Positions 26,930-34,568 of a stretch of DNA of 64,000 bases are shown piece by piece; position 1 is the stretch's first letter; each line of letters opens with the position of its first letter. The DNA is from Cryptosporangium minutisporangium (GTDB lineage: Bacteria > Actinomycetota > Actinomycetes > Mycobacteriales > Cryptosporangiaceae). The position numbers and the translations under genes were made by a program. The notes beneath the pieces were generated by a model. That model was given only the letters and a program-made list of their open reading frames with translations, made no database searches and was not told where the DNA came from. Location: contig NZ_BAAAYN010000030.1 in NCBI RefSeq assembly GCF_039536245.1, forward strand, positions 89,319-153,318. Reading direction: 5' to 3'.

Positions 26930-27036
26930 CGATCGTCGCGCGGCCGGGCGGCGCGGTAGTAGTAGCCGTTCTCGTAGTAGAAGTAGTCGGTGCCGGCCGA
27001 GCCGGACTCCTCGTAGGTTTCGGTGCCGTAGCTCAT
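26926..27036 (-). CDS. Unrecognised 36-residue tyrosine-rich small protein
   Basis: ATG at 27036 is preceded by GGAAGGAG at ideal spacing (7 nt), and the frame ends in TAA overlapping the smc stop. The product has 8 tyrosines in 36 residues, clustered in DYFYYENGYYYR (residues 17-28), an acidic N-terminal half and an Arg-rich end (RAARPRDDR). No signal peptide or membrane helix. I do not recognise a family. The strong ribosome-binding site and clean small frame make it likely to be translated; an adhesive, cross-linked or phosphorylated peptide is speculation. It could share transcripts with phoD upstream, unless the palindrome at 27183 stops them. Confidence 0.6.
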   Translation of the reverse strand: MSYGTETYEESGSAGTDYFYYENGYYYRAARPRDDR

Positions 27037-27182
27037 GGTCCCGCTCCTTCCGCTCCTACCCGGAGGGCTGCTCCGTCCGGCGTGTTCTCAGCATGACCCC
27101 ACCTGCGGGCAGGGTCGTTCACGCGCCGTACGCCCGAAGTGTTCGCCCGCCAACGCGCCCGCACCGCGGCTCGCAGCACGGC

Positions 27183-27234
27183 TTTTCGGGAAGGCCACCT
27201 CTCAGAGCGCTCTGAGAGGCGACCTTCCCGAAAA
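27183..27234. repeat. 52-bp nested palindrome, member of a dispersed repeat family
   Basis: Outer arms TTTTCGGGAAGG and CCTTCCCGAAAA (12 bp, perfect) enclose a perfect 22-nt palindrome (27198-27219, core CAGAGCGCTCTG). It lies 19 nt beyond the phoD stop. It could act as a terminator, but no T tract follows on the phoD strand. The TTCGGGAAGG core recurs in the glnD-araC gap, so it looks like a genome repeat. Confidence 0.65.
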
Positions 27235-27253
27235 TTGACCTAGCCGCGCCGGG

Positions 27254-28954
27254 TCAGTTGAGCTCGGCGCGGGCGGGGAAGGGGGCGACCGGGTCGCCGG
27301 TCGCGTGGTCCCGCCAGGACAGCGGTGTCTGGTTCACCGTCGAGAGCCGCGGCGCACTGCCGGGCGTCCGGAGCGCGCGTTCCAGGCTGAAGCGCGCGAC
27401 CCGCCCCTCGATCACCAGCGTCCCGAGTTCGTTGCCGTAGAACGGCCCGGACAGCCGGGTCCAGCGCACCTTCGACCGCGGTGCCTTGGCCCACCGCGCC
27501 ATCGGCCGCGCCACCGCCGCCGCCAGGCGACTCCAGCCCACGGTGAAGCCGATCTTGATGGCGCCCGGCACGGTTTGGTGCACCGGTGAGACGACCAGCT
27601 GGTACACCGGCACCTCCCCGGGCGGATCGAACGTGGCCTTCGCGACGTACGCGTGGTGGACGTCGCCGGAGAGCACCGCGATGCTCGCCGGACGCGGCCC
27701 GCGCTCGCCCCGGGAGACCTCGGCCAGCAGCTGCCCCAGCCGTTCGAACGACTCGGCGAACGCGGCCCAGTGCTCCAGGTCGGCGGCGCGCCGGACGACC
27801 TCGCCGAACTTGGCGAGCCGCGGCCCGCGACTGCCCGCGCAGAGCGCCTCGTTCCAGGCCTCCATGTGGTGGATCGCCCACGGCAGCAGCCACGGCAGCG
27901 TGGACGCCACCAGGAGGTGGTCGTAGTCCCCGTCCAGCTGCTCGGCGAGCCACTCGAACTCGGCGTCGCTCATCATCGCCCGCTCGTCCTTGGTCAGGAC
28001 GCGCCCGCACCGGGTGTCGACGACGATGAGCCGGGTGCGGCCGTAGTCGGTCCGGTAGCTCCAGCGCACGCCGGCGTCGGGCGCGCCGTCGACCTCCGCG
28101 TCCGACATCACCGCCAGCCGCTCGAGCAGCTCACCGGCGTCCACCCCGGCGTCACCCGCCGCCCGTACGGCGAGCCACATCGGGTCGAGGGCCAGGTCGG
28201 CGGGGGAAAGATTCCCTAAATGCTGGTACACCCAGTAGCTGGTGAGCCCGCCGACGATCCGCGAGTGCCACCACGACGTCTGTTCGATGTCCCGCCGCCA
28301 CTCGTACGAGGTGTTCCAGTCGTCCCGGATGTCGTGGTCGTCGAAGATCATCGCGCTCGGGACGTTGGCCAGGAGCCAGCGGATGTCCGGGTCGGTCCAG
28401 GATTCCTGGTAGAGCGCGGTGTACTCCTCGAAGTCGGCGACCTCCAGGAACGGCGGAGCGTCGATCGAACGGCGCGACTTGATGAACTCCTGGGTCTTCG
28501 GAGAGGTCTTGTCGGCGTACACCTGGTCGCCCAGCAGGAGGACGGCATCCGGCCACCGGCTCGGGTCCTCGAACGCCATGCGCTGCGCGTAGGTGTCCAG
28601 CGCGTCCGGCTCGTAGCCGAGGGTCTCCAGCGCGCTCGGCGTGGCGTGCCGGCAGGAGCCGAAGATCAGCCGCTGGGCCCGGTCCGGCGCCAGCGTGCGG
28701 AGCACCGAGGGCGGGTAGCTGGAGTGCGGCTCCGGCCAGACGACCGTCTCGTCGAGCTTCACCTCGTACGGCTGCACGGTCCCCGGCTCCAGCTCGTCCA
28801 CGATGACCAGCGCGTAGTGGTGGCCGTGGACGCTGAACGTCCGCGCGGTCCGGCCCAGTACGTCGACCTCGCAGGGCACGTCGGTCTCCACCCACACCGT
28901 GACGCTGGTGTCGGTGACGTGCCGGAGCAACGGACCCAGTACGAGCTCAGCCAT
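27254..28954 (-). CDS. phoD: PhoD-like metallophosphatase without signal peptide
   Basis: 566 residues: an N-terminal beta domain (DUF7800-like, to ~115) starting MAELVLGPLLRHVTDTSVTVW, then a calcineurin-like phosphodiesterase domain with LLLGDQVYADKTS (metal site), SAMIFDDHDIRDDWN, and LSGDVHHAYVAKA. These match PhoD-type alkaline phosphatases/phospholipases. Unlike classical PhoD there is no Tat signal, so it should be cytoplasmic; substrate unknown. ATG at 28954 is 8 nt after GAGAAT, a weak -10, with no good Shine-Dalgarno sequence. It sits divergent from ftsY, inserted into the normally contiguous smc-ftsY pair. Confidence 0.88.
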   Translation of the reverse strand: MAELVLGPLLRHVTDTSVTVWVETDVPCEVDVLGRTARTFSVHGHHYALVIVDELEPGTVQPYEVKLDETVVWPEPHSSYPPSVLRTLAPDRAQRLIFGSCRHATPSALETLGYEPDALDTYAQRMAFEDPSRWPDAVLLLGDQVYADKTSPKTQEFIKSRRSIDAPPFLEVADFEEYTALYQESWTDPDIRWLLANVPSAMIFDDHDIRDDWNTSYEWRRDIEQTSWWHSRIVGGLTSYWVYQHLGNLSPADLALDPMWLAVRAAGDAGVDAGELLERLAVMSDAEVDGAPDAGVRWSYRTDYGRTRLIVVDTRCGRVLTKDERAMMSDAEFEWLAEQLDGDYDHLLVASTLPWLLPWAIHHMEAWNEALCAGSRGPRLAKFGEVVRRAADLEHWAAFAESFERLGQLLAEVSRGERGPRPASIAVLSGDVHHAYVAKATFDPPGEVPVYQLVVSPVHQTVPGAIKIGFTVGWSRLAAAVARPMARWAKAPRSKVRWTRLSGPFYGNELGTLVIEGRVARFSLERALRTPGSAPRLSTVNQTPLSWRDHATGDPVAPFPARAELN

Positions 28955-29161
28955 GTTCGCCCATTCTCTCGTGAGCACTGCCTGTCGTCGGTGCGGCGAG
29001 ACCAGCTCCGGGGTTTCCCCGTAGTCCATCATCCCGAACGCCGTCCTGCGTGCCGCACCGCACTCGGGTGACCACTGAACGGCGGTCCGATGGCCCATCG
29101 GTGAGGCCTCGCTGTGGAGGCACGACGCCGGAGGAAGCACGGGTCTGACAGGATTCGTGTC

Positions 29162-30325
29162 ATGGAGTACCTGATCCTCGGTGCAGTCCTGCTCGTCGTG
29201 CTGATCGGCGCGGGCGTCGGGCTGCTCGTTCCCCGCCGTCGTGGCCGGATCGACCTTCCGCCGGTGACCCCGGGCCAGGTCGCCGACGAGGTCTCCGGTG
29301 GCACCGACACGCTGGCCCCGCCGGTCGAAGAAGCGCCCGTCCGGGAACCCGAAGCCGTGCCGGAGGCGCCGCCGACGCCGGCCCTCGAGGTGCCGGAGCC
29401 GACGGCCGGGCGGCTGGTGCGGCTGCGCTCGCGCCTCGCGCGCTCGCAGAACGCGCTCGGACGCGGGCTGCTCACCCTCCTCTCCCGTGACCACCTCGAC
29501 GAGGACGACTGGGAAGAGGTCGAAGACGCGCTGCTCACCGCGGACGTCGGGGTGGCCGCCACCACCGAGATCGTCGAGCGGCTGCGGGAGCGGACCCGGG
29601 TCCTGGGCACCCGCACCCCGGACGACCTGCGGAAGCTGCTCGCCGAGGAGCTGATCGCGGCGATCGGCGCGGACGTCGACCGCTCGCTGCGCACGCTGCC
29701 CCACGAAGACCGGCCCGCGGTCGTGCTGATGGTGGGCGTCAACGGCGTCGGTAAGACCACCACCTGCGGAAAGGTCGCTCGCGTCCTGGTCGCCGACGGG
29801 CGTACCGTGCTGCTCGGCGCGGCCGACACGTTCCGTGCCGCCGCCGCCGATCAGCTGCAGACCTGGGGCGAGCGAGTGGGTGCCGAGACGGTGCGCGGTG
29901 CGGAGGGTGCCGACCCCGCTTCGGTGGCGTTCGACGCCGTTCGCCAGGGAATTGCGGCGAAGGTGGATACCGTGCTGGTAGACACCGCTGGCCGGTTGCA
30001 GAACAAGGTGGGTCTCATGGACGAGCTCGGCAAGGTCAAGCGGGTGATCGAGAAGCACGGGCCGGTCGACGAGACCCTGCTCGTCCTCGACGCCACCACG
30101 GGGCAGAACGGCCTGGCGCAGGCCCGGGTGTTCACCCAGGTCGTGGACGTCACCGGGGTGGTGCTCACCAAGCTGGACGGCACCGCCAAGGGCGGCATCG
30201 TGATCGCCGTCCAGCGCGACCTGGGCATCCCGGTCAAGCTGATCGGGCTCGGCGAAGGCCCGGACGACCTGGCTCCGTTCGAGCCGGCGGCGTTCGTCGA
30301 CGCGCTCCTCGGCGAGGCGGCGTGA
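29162..30325 (+). CDS. ftsY: Signal recognition particle receptor FtsY
   Basis: SRP-receptor GTPase targeting ribosomes to the Sec translocon. 387 residues: an N-terminal membrane helix (MEYLILGAVLLVVLIGAGVG), a short acidic/Pro linker, the N domain, and the GTPase G domain with GVNGVGKT at 192-199, DTFRAAAADQL, DTAGRLQNK and TKLDGTAKGG. The complete set of motifs matches actinobacterial FtsY. ATG at 29162 with AGGA 8 nt upstream. Its stop overlaps the next gene (GTGA). Partner Ffh is in this window at 44.6 kb. Confidence 0.97.
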   Translation: MEYLILGAVLLVVLIGAGVGLLVPRRRGRIDLPPVTPGQVADEVSGGTDTLAPPVEEAPVREPEAVPEAPPTPALEVPEPTAGRLVRLRSRLARSQNALGRGLLTLLSRDHLDEDDWEEVEDALLTADVGVAATTEIVERLRERTRVLGTRTPDDLRKLLAEELIAAIGADVDRSLRTLPHEDRPAVVLMVGVNGVGKTTTCGKVARVLVADGRTVLLGAADTFRAAAADQLQTWGERVGAETVRGAEGADPASVAFDAVRQGIAAKVDTVLVDTAGRLQNKVGLMDELGKVKRVIEKHGPVDETLLVLDATTGQNGLAQARVFTQVVDVTGVVLTKLDGTAKGGIVIAVQRDLGIPVKLIGLGEGPDDLAPFEPAAFVDALLGEAA

Positions 30326-31110
30326 CGCAACAAGAGATCCCGCTCGAGGGCGGCAGCGTCAGCACCGTCGTCCGGGTCGGTGACACCGTCCGGCGGACGG
30401 CCGGCCCCTGGACGCCTGCGGTGCACGCGCTGCTGCGGCACCTCGAGGCGGTCGGCTTCACCGGCGCGCCCCGCGCGTTCGGGATCGACGAGAAGGGCCG
30501 TGAGGTCCTCTCGTACCTCGACGGCGAGACCGGGGAGTACCCGCTCAAGCCGCACTGGACGACCGACGAGGCGCTGGTGACCGTGGCGACGATGCTGCGG
30601 CTGTTCCACGACGCCCAGGCGGGGTTCGTGCCGCCGCCGGGCACGCGGTGGCGCTCGTTCGGGCCGCCGCCGCCGGACACCGAGGTGATCTGCCACCACG
30701 ACGCGGCGCCGCACAACGTCGTCTGGCGGCCGGACGGGACGCTGGCGATGATCGACTTCGACCTCTCGTCGCCGGGGGCCCGGATCTACGACGTCGCGTA
30801 CTCGGCCTGGACCTGGGTGCCGCTCTTCTCCGATCGGGACTCGCGGACGCTCGGCTGGCGCCACCCCGACCGTCCGCGGCGGCTCCGGCTCTTCGCCGAC
30901 GCGTACGGGCTGACGCCGCGCGACCGGGCCCGGCTGGTGCGGACGATCCGGACCCGGATCGTCGACCACATCGAGGGCATCCGGCGGATGGCGGAGGCCG
31001 GCGAGCCGGCGTTCGTGCGGATCGTGCAGAAGGGCCATCTCAAGCGTCCCGTGCGCGACCTACGGCTCATCGATCACGAACGGCATCTCCTGGAGCACGC
31101 TCTGCGTTAG
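30322..31110 (+). CDS. Aminoglycoside-phosphotransferase-fold (APH) kinase-like protein
   Basis: 262 residues. Shows the APH/choline-kinase catalytic loop HHDAAPHNVVW (HxDxxxxN, about residues 129-139) and the metal site MIDFDLSSPGARIYDVA (about 147-163), with an N-lobe near 15-70. APH-fold proteins phosphorylate small hydroxyl compounds; the substrate cannot be assigned and antibiotic resistance should not be assumed. Start GTG at 30322 overlaps the ftsY stop, so it is translationally coupled to ftsY. Confidence 0.85.
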   Translation: MTQQEIPLEGGSVSTVVRVGDTVRRTAGPWTPAVHALLRHLEAVGFTGAPRAFGIDEKGREVLSYLDGETGEYPLKPHWTTDEALVTVATMLRLFHDAQAGFVPPPGTRWRSFGPPPPDTEVICHHDAAPHNVVWRPDGTLAMIDFDLSSPGARIYDVAYSAWTWVPLFSDRDSRTLGWRHPDRPRRLRLFADAYGLTPRDRARLVRTIRTRIVDHIEGIRRMAEAGEPAFVRIVQKGHLKRPVRDLRLIDHERHLLEHALR

Positions 31111-31187
31111 GACGCGTCCGTCACGAGGGTCGGTTTCGGTATCCCGCCAGGTGCGCCGGAACCGACCCCGCGCCGGTGAACGCTGAT

Positions 31188-31193
31188 TACCAT
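31188..31193 (+). promoter_or_regulatory. -10 box of a probable leaderless promoter
   Basis: TACCAT (TANNNT) is followed by 7 nt and the ATG at 31201. The purine run CCGGAG abuts the ATG directly, too close to act as a ribosome-binding site. Confidence 0.5.
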
Positions 31194-31200
31194 TCCGGAG

Positions 31201-32211
31201 ATGCGAGACGTCGCGGATCTGGGTGCGGTAGCTGCCCTGTATTCGCAATTGGCTGGAGTACTGGCCGGATTCGCATTCGCGGGCCTCGTCGTCATCGTTT
31301 CAGGGTCGTTGGGTGGATACACGTTCAACGAGCGCCAAGCGTTCGCGCTCCGCGAGGCGCTGGCGACGCTGGTCTGTTCGTTCTTCGGCCTCGCGCTCGC
31401 GGCCCTGACGTACGCGGCGATGGGGGTGGACGCGGACCGTCCCGGGTCGTTGGCCGCTCAGCACCTGCTCGCCGGGGCGCAGTTCCTGATCGCCGGACAG
31501 TTCTCCGTATTTTCTGTCCTGGCATTACTCCGCGCCGCGATCGGCGGCGACGTCTTTTACTACGCGAATCGGTTGCTGAGCCAGTTCTCGGCAATTCCGA
31601 TGTTCGCGCTGCTCTGCCTCGGGGTCGACACCTACTGCGATATCCGTTATGCGCAGGGCGGCCCCCGGTGGGTCAGCGTGAGCCTCGTGGTGCTGATCGT
31701 GGTGCTGACGCTGTGGGGCGTATTCGGGTATCTCACGTACGGTTGGGTGGCGACCCGCCGCCTCCACGTCGACAGCTGGACCGCGACTCACCGGATCTAC
31801 GTCGAACGGCGTTCGTCGCTGTTGGCGATCGCGATCGCGGGATTGTTCACGATGACGTCGTGCACGCTCGCGGTCTGTTTCCTCGCGGCCCACGACGCCG
31901 ATGCCCGGTGGACGCCACCGCTGGCCGTGGCGGTGGTGGCCGTCGGGGTCGGGTTCCTCGGCGCGTCCACGCTGCCGGTCTACCTCTACCTCACCCGGGT
32001 GCGGCCGGAGCCGTTCGCGTGCGGCGACCGGGTCGCGCTCGTGGACGACAAGCACTACCTGACCGGCACCATCGAGGAAGGGGCGCGAGGCACCGTCACC
32101 GCCATCGTGGGCCCGGCCAAGTTCCGCGTGCAGTACACGGTGCGGTTCGATCACCGGGACGACGAGACCAACCAGCTGGACTCGCACGATCTGGTCCGGC
32201 TCCCGGAGTGA
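31201..32211 (+). CDS. Polytopic membrane protein with C-terminal SH3-like domain
   Basis: 336 residues, family not recognised. About seven hydrophobic segments are visible (for example LAGVLAGFAFAGLVVIVSG at 18-36 and VSLVVLIVVLTLWGVFGYL near 160). The last ~70 residues (from ~270) form a soluble beta-rich region with GDRVALVDD, GTIEEGARGTVTAIVG and VRFDH, like an SH3/Tudor barrel, predicted cytoplasmic. Local codon use includes more A/T than neighbours near the start. It lies alone between the APH gene and the convergent MNIO operon. Confidence 0.75.
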   Translation: MRDVADLGAVAALYSQLAGVLAGFAFAGLVVIVSGSLGGYTFNERQAFALREALATLVCSFFGLALAALTYAAMGVDADRPGSLAAQHLLAGAQFLIAGQFSVFSVLALLRAAIGGDVFYYANRLLSQFSAIPMFALLCLGVDTYCDIRYAQGGPRWVSVSLVVLIVVLTLWGVFGYLTYGWVATRRLHVDSWTATHRIYVERRSSLLAIAIAGLFTMTSCTLAVCFLAAHDADARWTPPLAVAVVAVGVGFLGASTLPVYLYLTRVRPEPFACGDRVALVDDKHYLTGTIEEGARGTVTAIVGPAKFRVQYTVRFDHRDDETNQLDSHDLVRLPE

Positions 32212-32225
32212 GCTGCCGGGTACCG

Positions 32226-32663
32226 CTATCGGCGCCAGAACCGGCGGCGGACCTTCTCGGGGCGGGGTTCGCGTTCGCTGAGTTCCGTCGCGCCCAGCGG
32301 GGGGAGTTCGCCGGCGTCGCGGAGGTGCTGGGCGAACGCGAGGCCGTCGGCGAACGAACCGGACGGGGGGCGCCCGGCCGCCCACCGCACGAAGCGCGGA
32401 GTGAACGCCGCACCCAGGGACCCGGCCAGCAGCGGCCATGCCCGCGCGACCTCGCCGGCCCGCTTCCGCAGCAGCGCCCGGCGGGCGGCGTCCACCCGAC
32501 CGGTGTCGAATCCCGGCGGGAGCGGCCCGCCGGCGACCAGCGCGGCCACCAACGCCGCCTGCGCCGCCGCGAGATCCTCGGCTGGGGTCGTCGCGTCGGT
32601 CACGGCCTCGGTCCCGGCGCCGGTGCCGGTCGTCGGGGCCGCCTCGGCAGACGGGCCGGTCAT
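32226..32663 (-). CDS. Small helical partner protein of the MNIO enzyme
   Basis: 145 residues. After a disordered Thr/Ala-rich start (1-25), mostly helical: LAAAQAALVAALVAGGPLPP, RVDAARRALLRKRAGEVARAW, FVRWAAGRPPSGSFADGLAF and a basic end RRRFWRR. It resembles the helical protein (SCO6045-type, and distantly the DUF2063/BufC partners) that accompanies or is fused to DUF692 enzymes; this relation is from memory and needs a profile search. Its ATG at 32663 overlaps the MNIO stop (ATGA), so the two are made together. Likely role: helps present the substrate to the oxidase (inference). Confidence 0.65.
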   Translation of the reverse strand: MTGPSAEAAPTTGTGAGTEAVTDATTPAEDLAAAQAALVAALVAGGPLPPGFDTGRVDAARRALLRKRAGEVARAWPLLAGSLGAAFTPRFVRWAAGRPPSGSFADGLAFAQHLRDAGELPPLGATELSEREPRPEKVRRRFWRR

Positions 32664-33511
32664 CGGACGCCTGCCGCGCGGGTTCCCGCCGCGACCGCGC
32701 CCGTGATCGCGGCGAGCTCCCCGCGCAGCACCTCCGCCGGCGGGTAGTCGCCGTCCCGCTCCAGCAGCCACCCGGCCGGCGTCGCCCGCTCGGCCAGCGC
32801 GGTCACCAGGTCGAGCACCGGCTGCGGCACCGGATCGGTGTGCGTGTCGTGGTACAGCCCCTCGGCCTCCCGCCCACCCGCCACGTGCACGTACGCGACC
32901 CGGTCGAGTGGTAACCGGTCGAGCAGCGCGATCGGGTCCTGGCCGCGGTTCTGCGCGTTCGCGTAGACGTTCGCGACGTCGAGCAGCAGCAGCGCGCCGG
33001 TCCGGTCCAGCACCGCGGTGAGGAAGTCGGCCTCGTCGTACTCGTCGTCCGGCCAGTCGAACAGCGCCGCGATCGGCTCCAGCGCCAGCGGCACGTCCCC
33101 CAGACCGTCCCGCGTCCGCGCGTAGTTCGCTGCCAGCGCGTCCACCGCGGCCCGGGTGCGGGGCACCGGCAGCAGGTGCCCGGCCTCCAGGTCACCGGCC
33201 CGCACGAACGCGATGTGCTCGCTGACCAGCGGTGCGTCCAGCAGCGCGGCGCACTCGGCGAGATGCCGCACGCGCTCCGGCGCCACCGGCTCCGCGCCAC
33301 CGAGCGAGAGCCGGACGCCATGCGGCACGACCGTCACGCCGCGCTCCCGCAGCGTCGCGAGCGGGCCGGAGAGCGGCACGTGGGTGTGGATCCCCTCGGC
33401 GACGACCTCGCAGAACCGGAGGTCCGGCAGATCCGCGACGACGCCGGCGATCTCCGGACGCCAACCGACGCCGACGCCGAGGTCGGGAAGCCTGCTCAGC
33501 GCACTCGTCAT
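32660..33511 (-). CDS. DUF692/MNIO multinuclear non-heme iron oxidase
   Basis: 283-residue TIM-barrel enzyme of the DUF692 (MNIO) family, whose members (MbnB, TglH, BufB, ChrH) use two or three irons to modify Cys or Asp in peptide substrates. Family blocks in order: GVGVGWRPE, HGVRLSLGG (H64), VSEHIAF (E98, H99), LEPIAALF (E145), LLLDVANVYANAQN (D178, N181), RVAYVHVAGG (H209), HDTHTDPV (D222, H224) and LLERDGDYP (E251, D253), a full set of probable metal ligands. ATG at 33511 lies inside the stop of the preceding membrane-protein gene, and its own stop overlaps the partner gene. The substrate is probably the Cys tails encoded just upstream (inference). Confidence 0.9.
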   Translation of the reverse strand: MTSALSRLPDLGVGVGWRPEIAGVVADLPDLRFCEVVAEGIHTHVPLSGPLATLRERGVTVVPHGVRLSLGGAEPVAPERVRHLAECAALLDAPLVSEHIAFVRAGDLEAGHLLPVPRTRAAVDALAANYARTRDGLGDVPLALEPIAALFDWPDDEYDEADFLTAVLDRTGALLLLDVANVYANAQNRGQDPIALLDRLPLDRVAYVHVAGGREAEGLYHDTHTDPVPQPVLDLVTALAERATPAGWLLERDGDYPPAEVLRGELAAITGAVAAGTRAAGVR

Positions 33512-34446
33512 CCGCCGCAGCCTCCACCGCCACAGCCGCCGCCACCGCAGCTCGAGCCGCTCGAACACGACGACGAGCTGCTGCAGGACGACCCGGAGTC
33601 GCCGGTACCGCTGCTGGACGAACTGGACGAGCCGGCCGCGGCCGCCCGCCGGATCTCCGACTCGGCGGCGAACGCGGGGTCGGCGGCGTAGAGCGCCGCG
33701 GTACCGAACAGCGCGACGCCCATCGCGGCGCCGACCGCGCCGTACGCGCCCCACGACGGGTTGAGTTCGGGCTTCAGGTGGTCGTGGCGACGGATCTCGC
33801 TGCGCACCGCCTCCTTGCCGGCCCGCGTCTTCTCCGGGGGGCCGCTGAGCAGCAACATGATCTGGACCACGATCACCACGATCAGCAGCATCGTGAGGTA
33901 GCCGACCGGCTTGCCCGCGGCCGCGCCGTCCAAGAACCGGACCGCGCCGAGCAGCAGCACCGGCGCCGGGAGCAGTCCCAGTAGCCGGTAGGTCACCCGC
34001 TGCGGGCCGGTGAGCACCAGCCCCGCCTGCTCCAGATCCTTGCGTACGGTGCCGACCGCACTCCGGACCCGGTCGTCGGCGAGCAGCATCCAGACGTGCC
34101 TGCGGCCGCCGGCGATCGCGCGGTGGACGGCGTTCTCCAGCGGGTGCAGCCCGTTGTTCGGCGGCCGGCTCGCGGCGACGCCACCACCGGCTGCGGCGGT
34201 GACCAGGTGGCGGGCCCGTAGCCCGGCGATCGCCGCCTGGACGGCCTGCAGCGGGCCGCCGGTCAGCAACGCGAGCGCGAACGGATCGGACACCGGGAGC
34301 AGGCTCTCGGCCGCCGGGCCGCGGGCGACACCGCGACGCAGCGCGATCGCCAGCCAGATCGAGACACCGACGAGAACGGCGTACCCGAGCAGGAACGTTG
34401 TCCCGGGAATGCCCCAGGTGTCACCAGGAGCCGCGAGGATTCTCAT
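33508..34446 (-). CDS. TIGR04222-like membrane protein A with Cys/Gly/Ser tail; candidate MNIO substrate
   Basis: 312 residues. An N-terminal helix (about 17-36) is followed by a ~110-residue cytoplasmic domain, two close helices (~155-175, 183-201), a basic loop and a fourth hydrophobic segment (~234-257). The tail from ~270 is poly-Ser then poly-Gly with five cysteines at 288, 294, 300, 305 and 310; there is no other cysteine in the protein. By positive-inside reasoning the tail ends outside. The layout matches my memory of the TIGR04222 domain family found beside DUF692 genes. ATG at 34446 has AAGGAGG 6 nt upstream; the stop overlaps the MNIO start. A paralogue lies 122 nt upstream. Confidence 0.8.
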   Translation of the reverse strand: MRILAAPGDTWGIPGTTFLLGYAVLVGVSIWLAIALRRGVARGPAAESLLPVSDPFALALLTGGPLQAVQAAIAGLRARHLVTAAAGGGVAASRPPNNGLHPLENAVHRAIAGGRRHVWMLLADDRVRSAVGTVRKDLEQAGLVLTGPQRVTYRLLGLLPAPVLLLGAVRFLDGAAAGKPVGYLTMLLIVVIVVQIMLLLSGPPEKTRAGKEAVRSEIRRHDHLKPELNPSWGAYGAVGAAMGVALFGTAALYAADPAFAAESEIRRAAAAGSSSSSSSGTGDSGSSCSSSSSCSSGSSCGGGGCGGGGCGG

Positions 34447-34568
34447 CGGGCGCCTCCTTCCACTTGTCCGCCGCCGTGCCCGTCCGTCCGGGACACGCAC
34501 GTTCTGACCTTGAGAATCGCAGGCGGCGCCGGGCCGCGGCTCCGGCTTGTCGCAGTATTGACAGGCGC

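Noticed and set aside
27183..27234. Standard intrinsic terminator for phoD
   Set aside because: No T tract follows on the minus strand and the arms match a dispersed repeat; a termination role is possible but not shown.
30322..31110. Aminoglycoside resistance gene
   Set aside because: Only the general APH/choline-kinase fold motifs are visible. Coupling to ftsY gives no reason to assign a resistance role.
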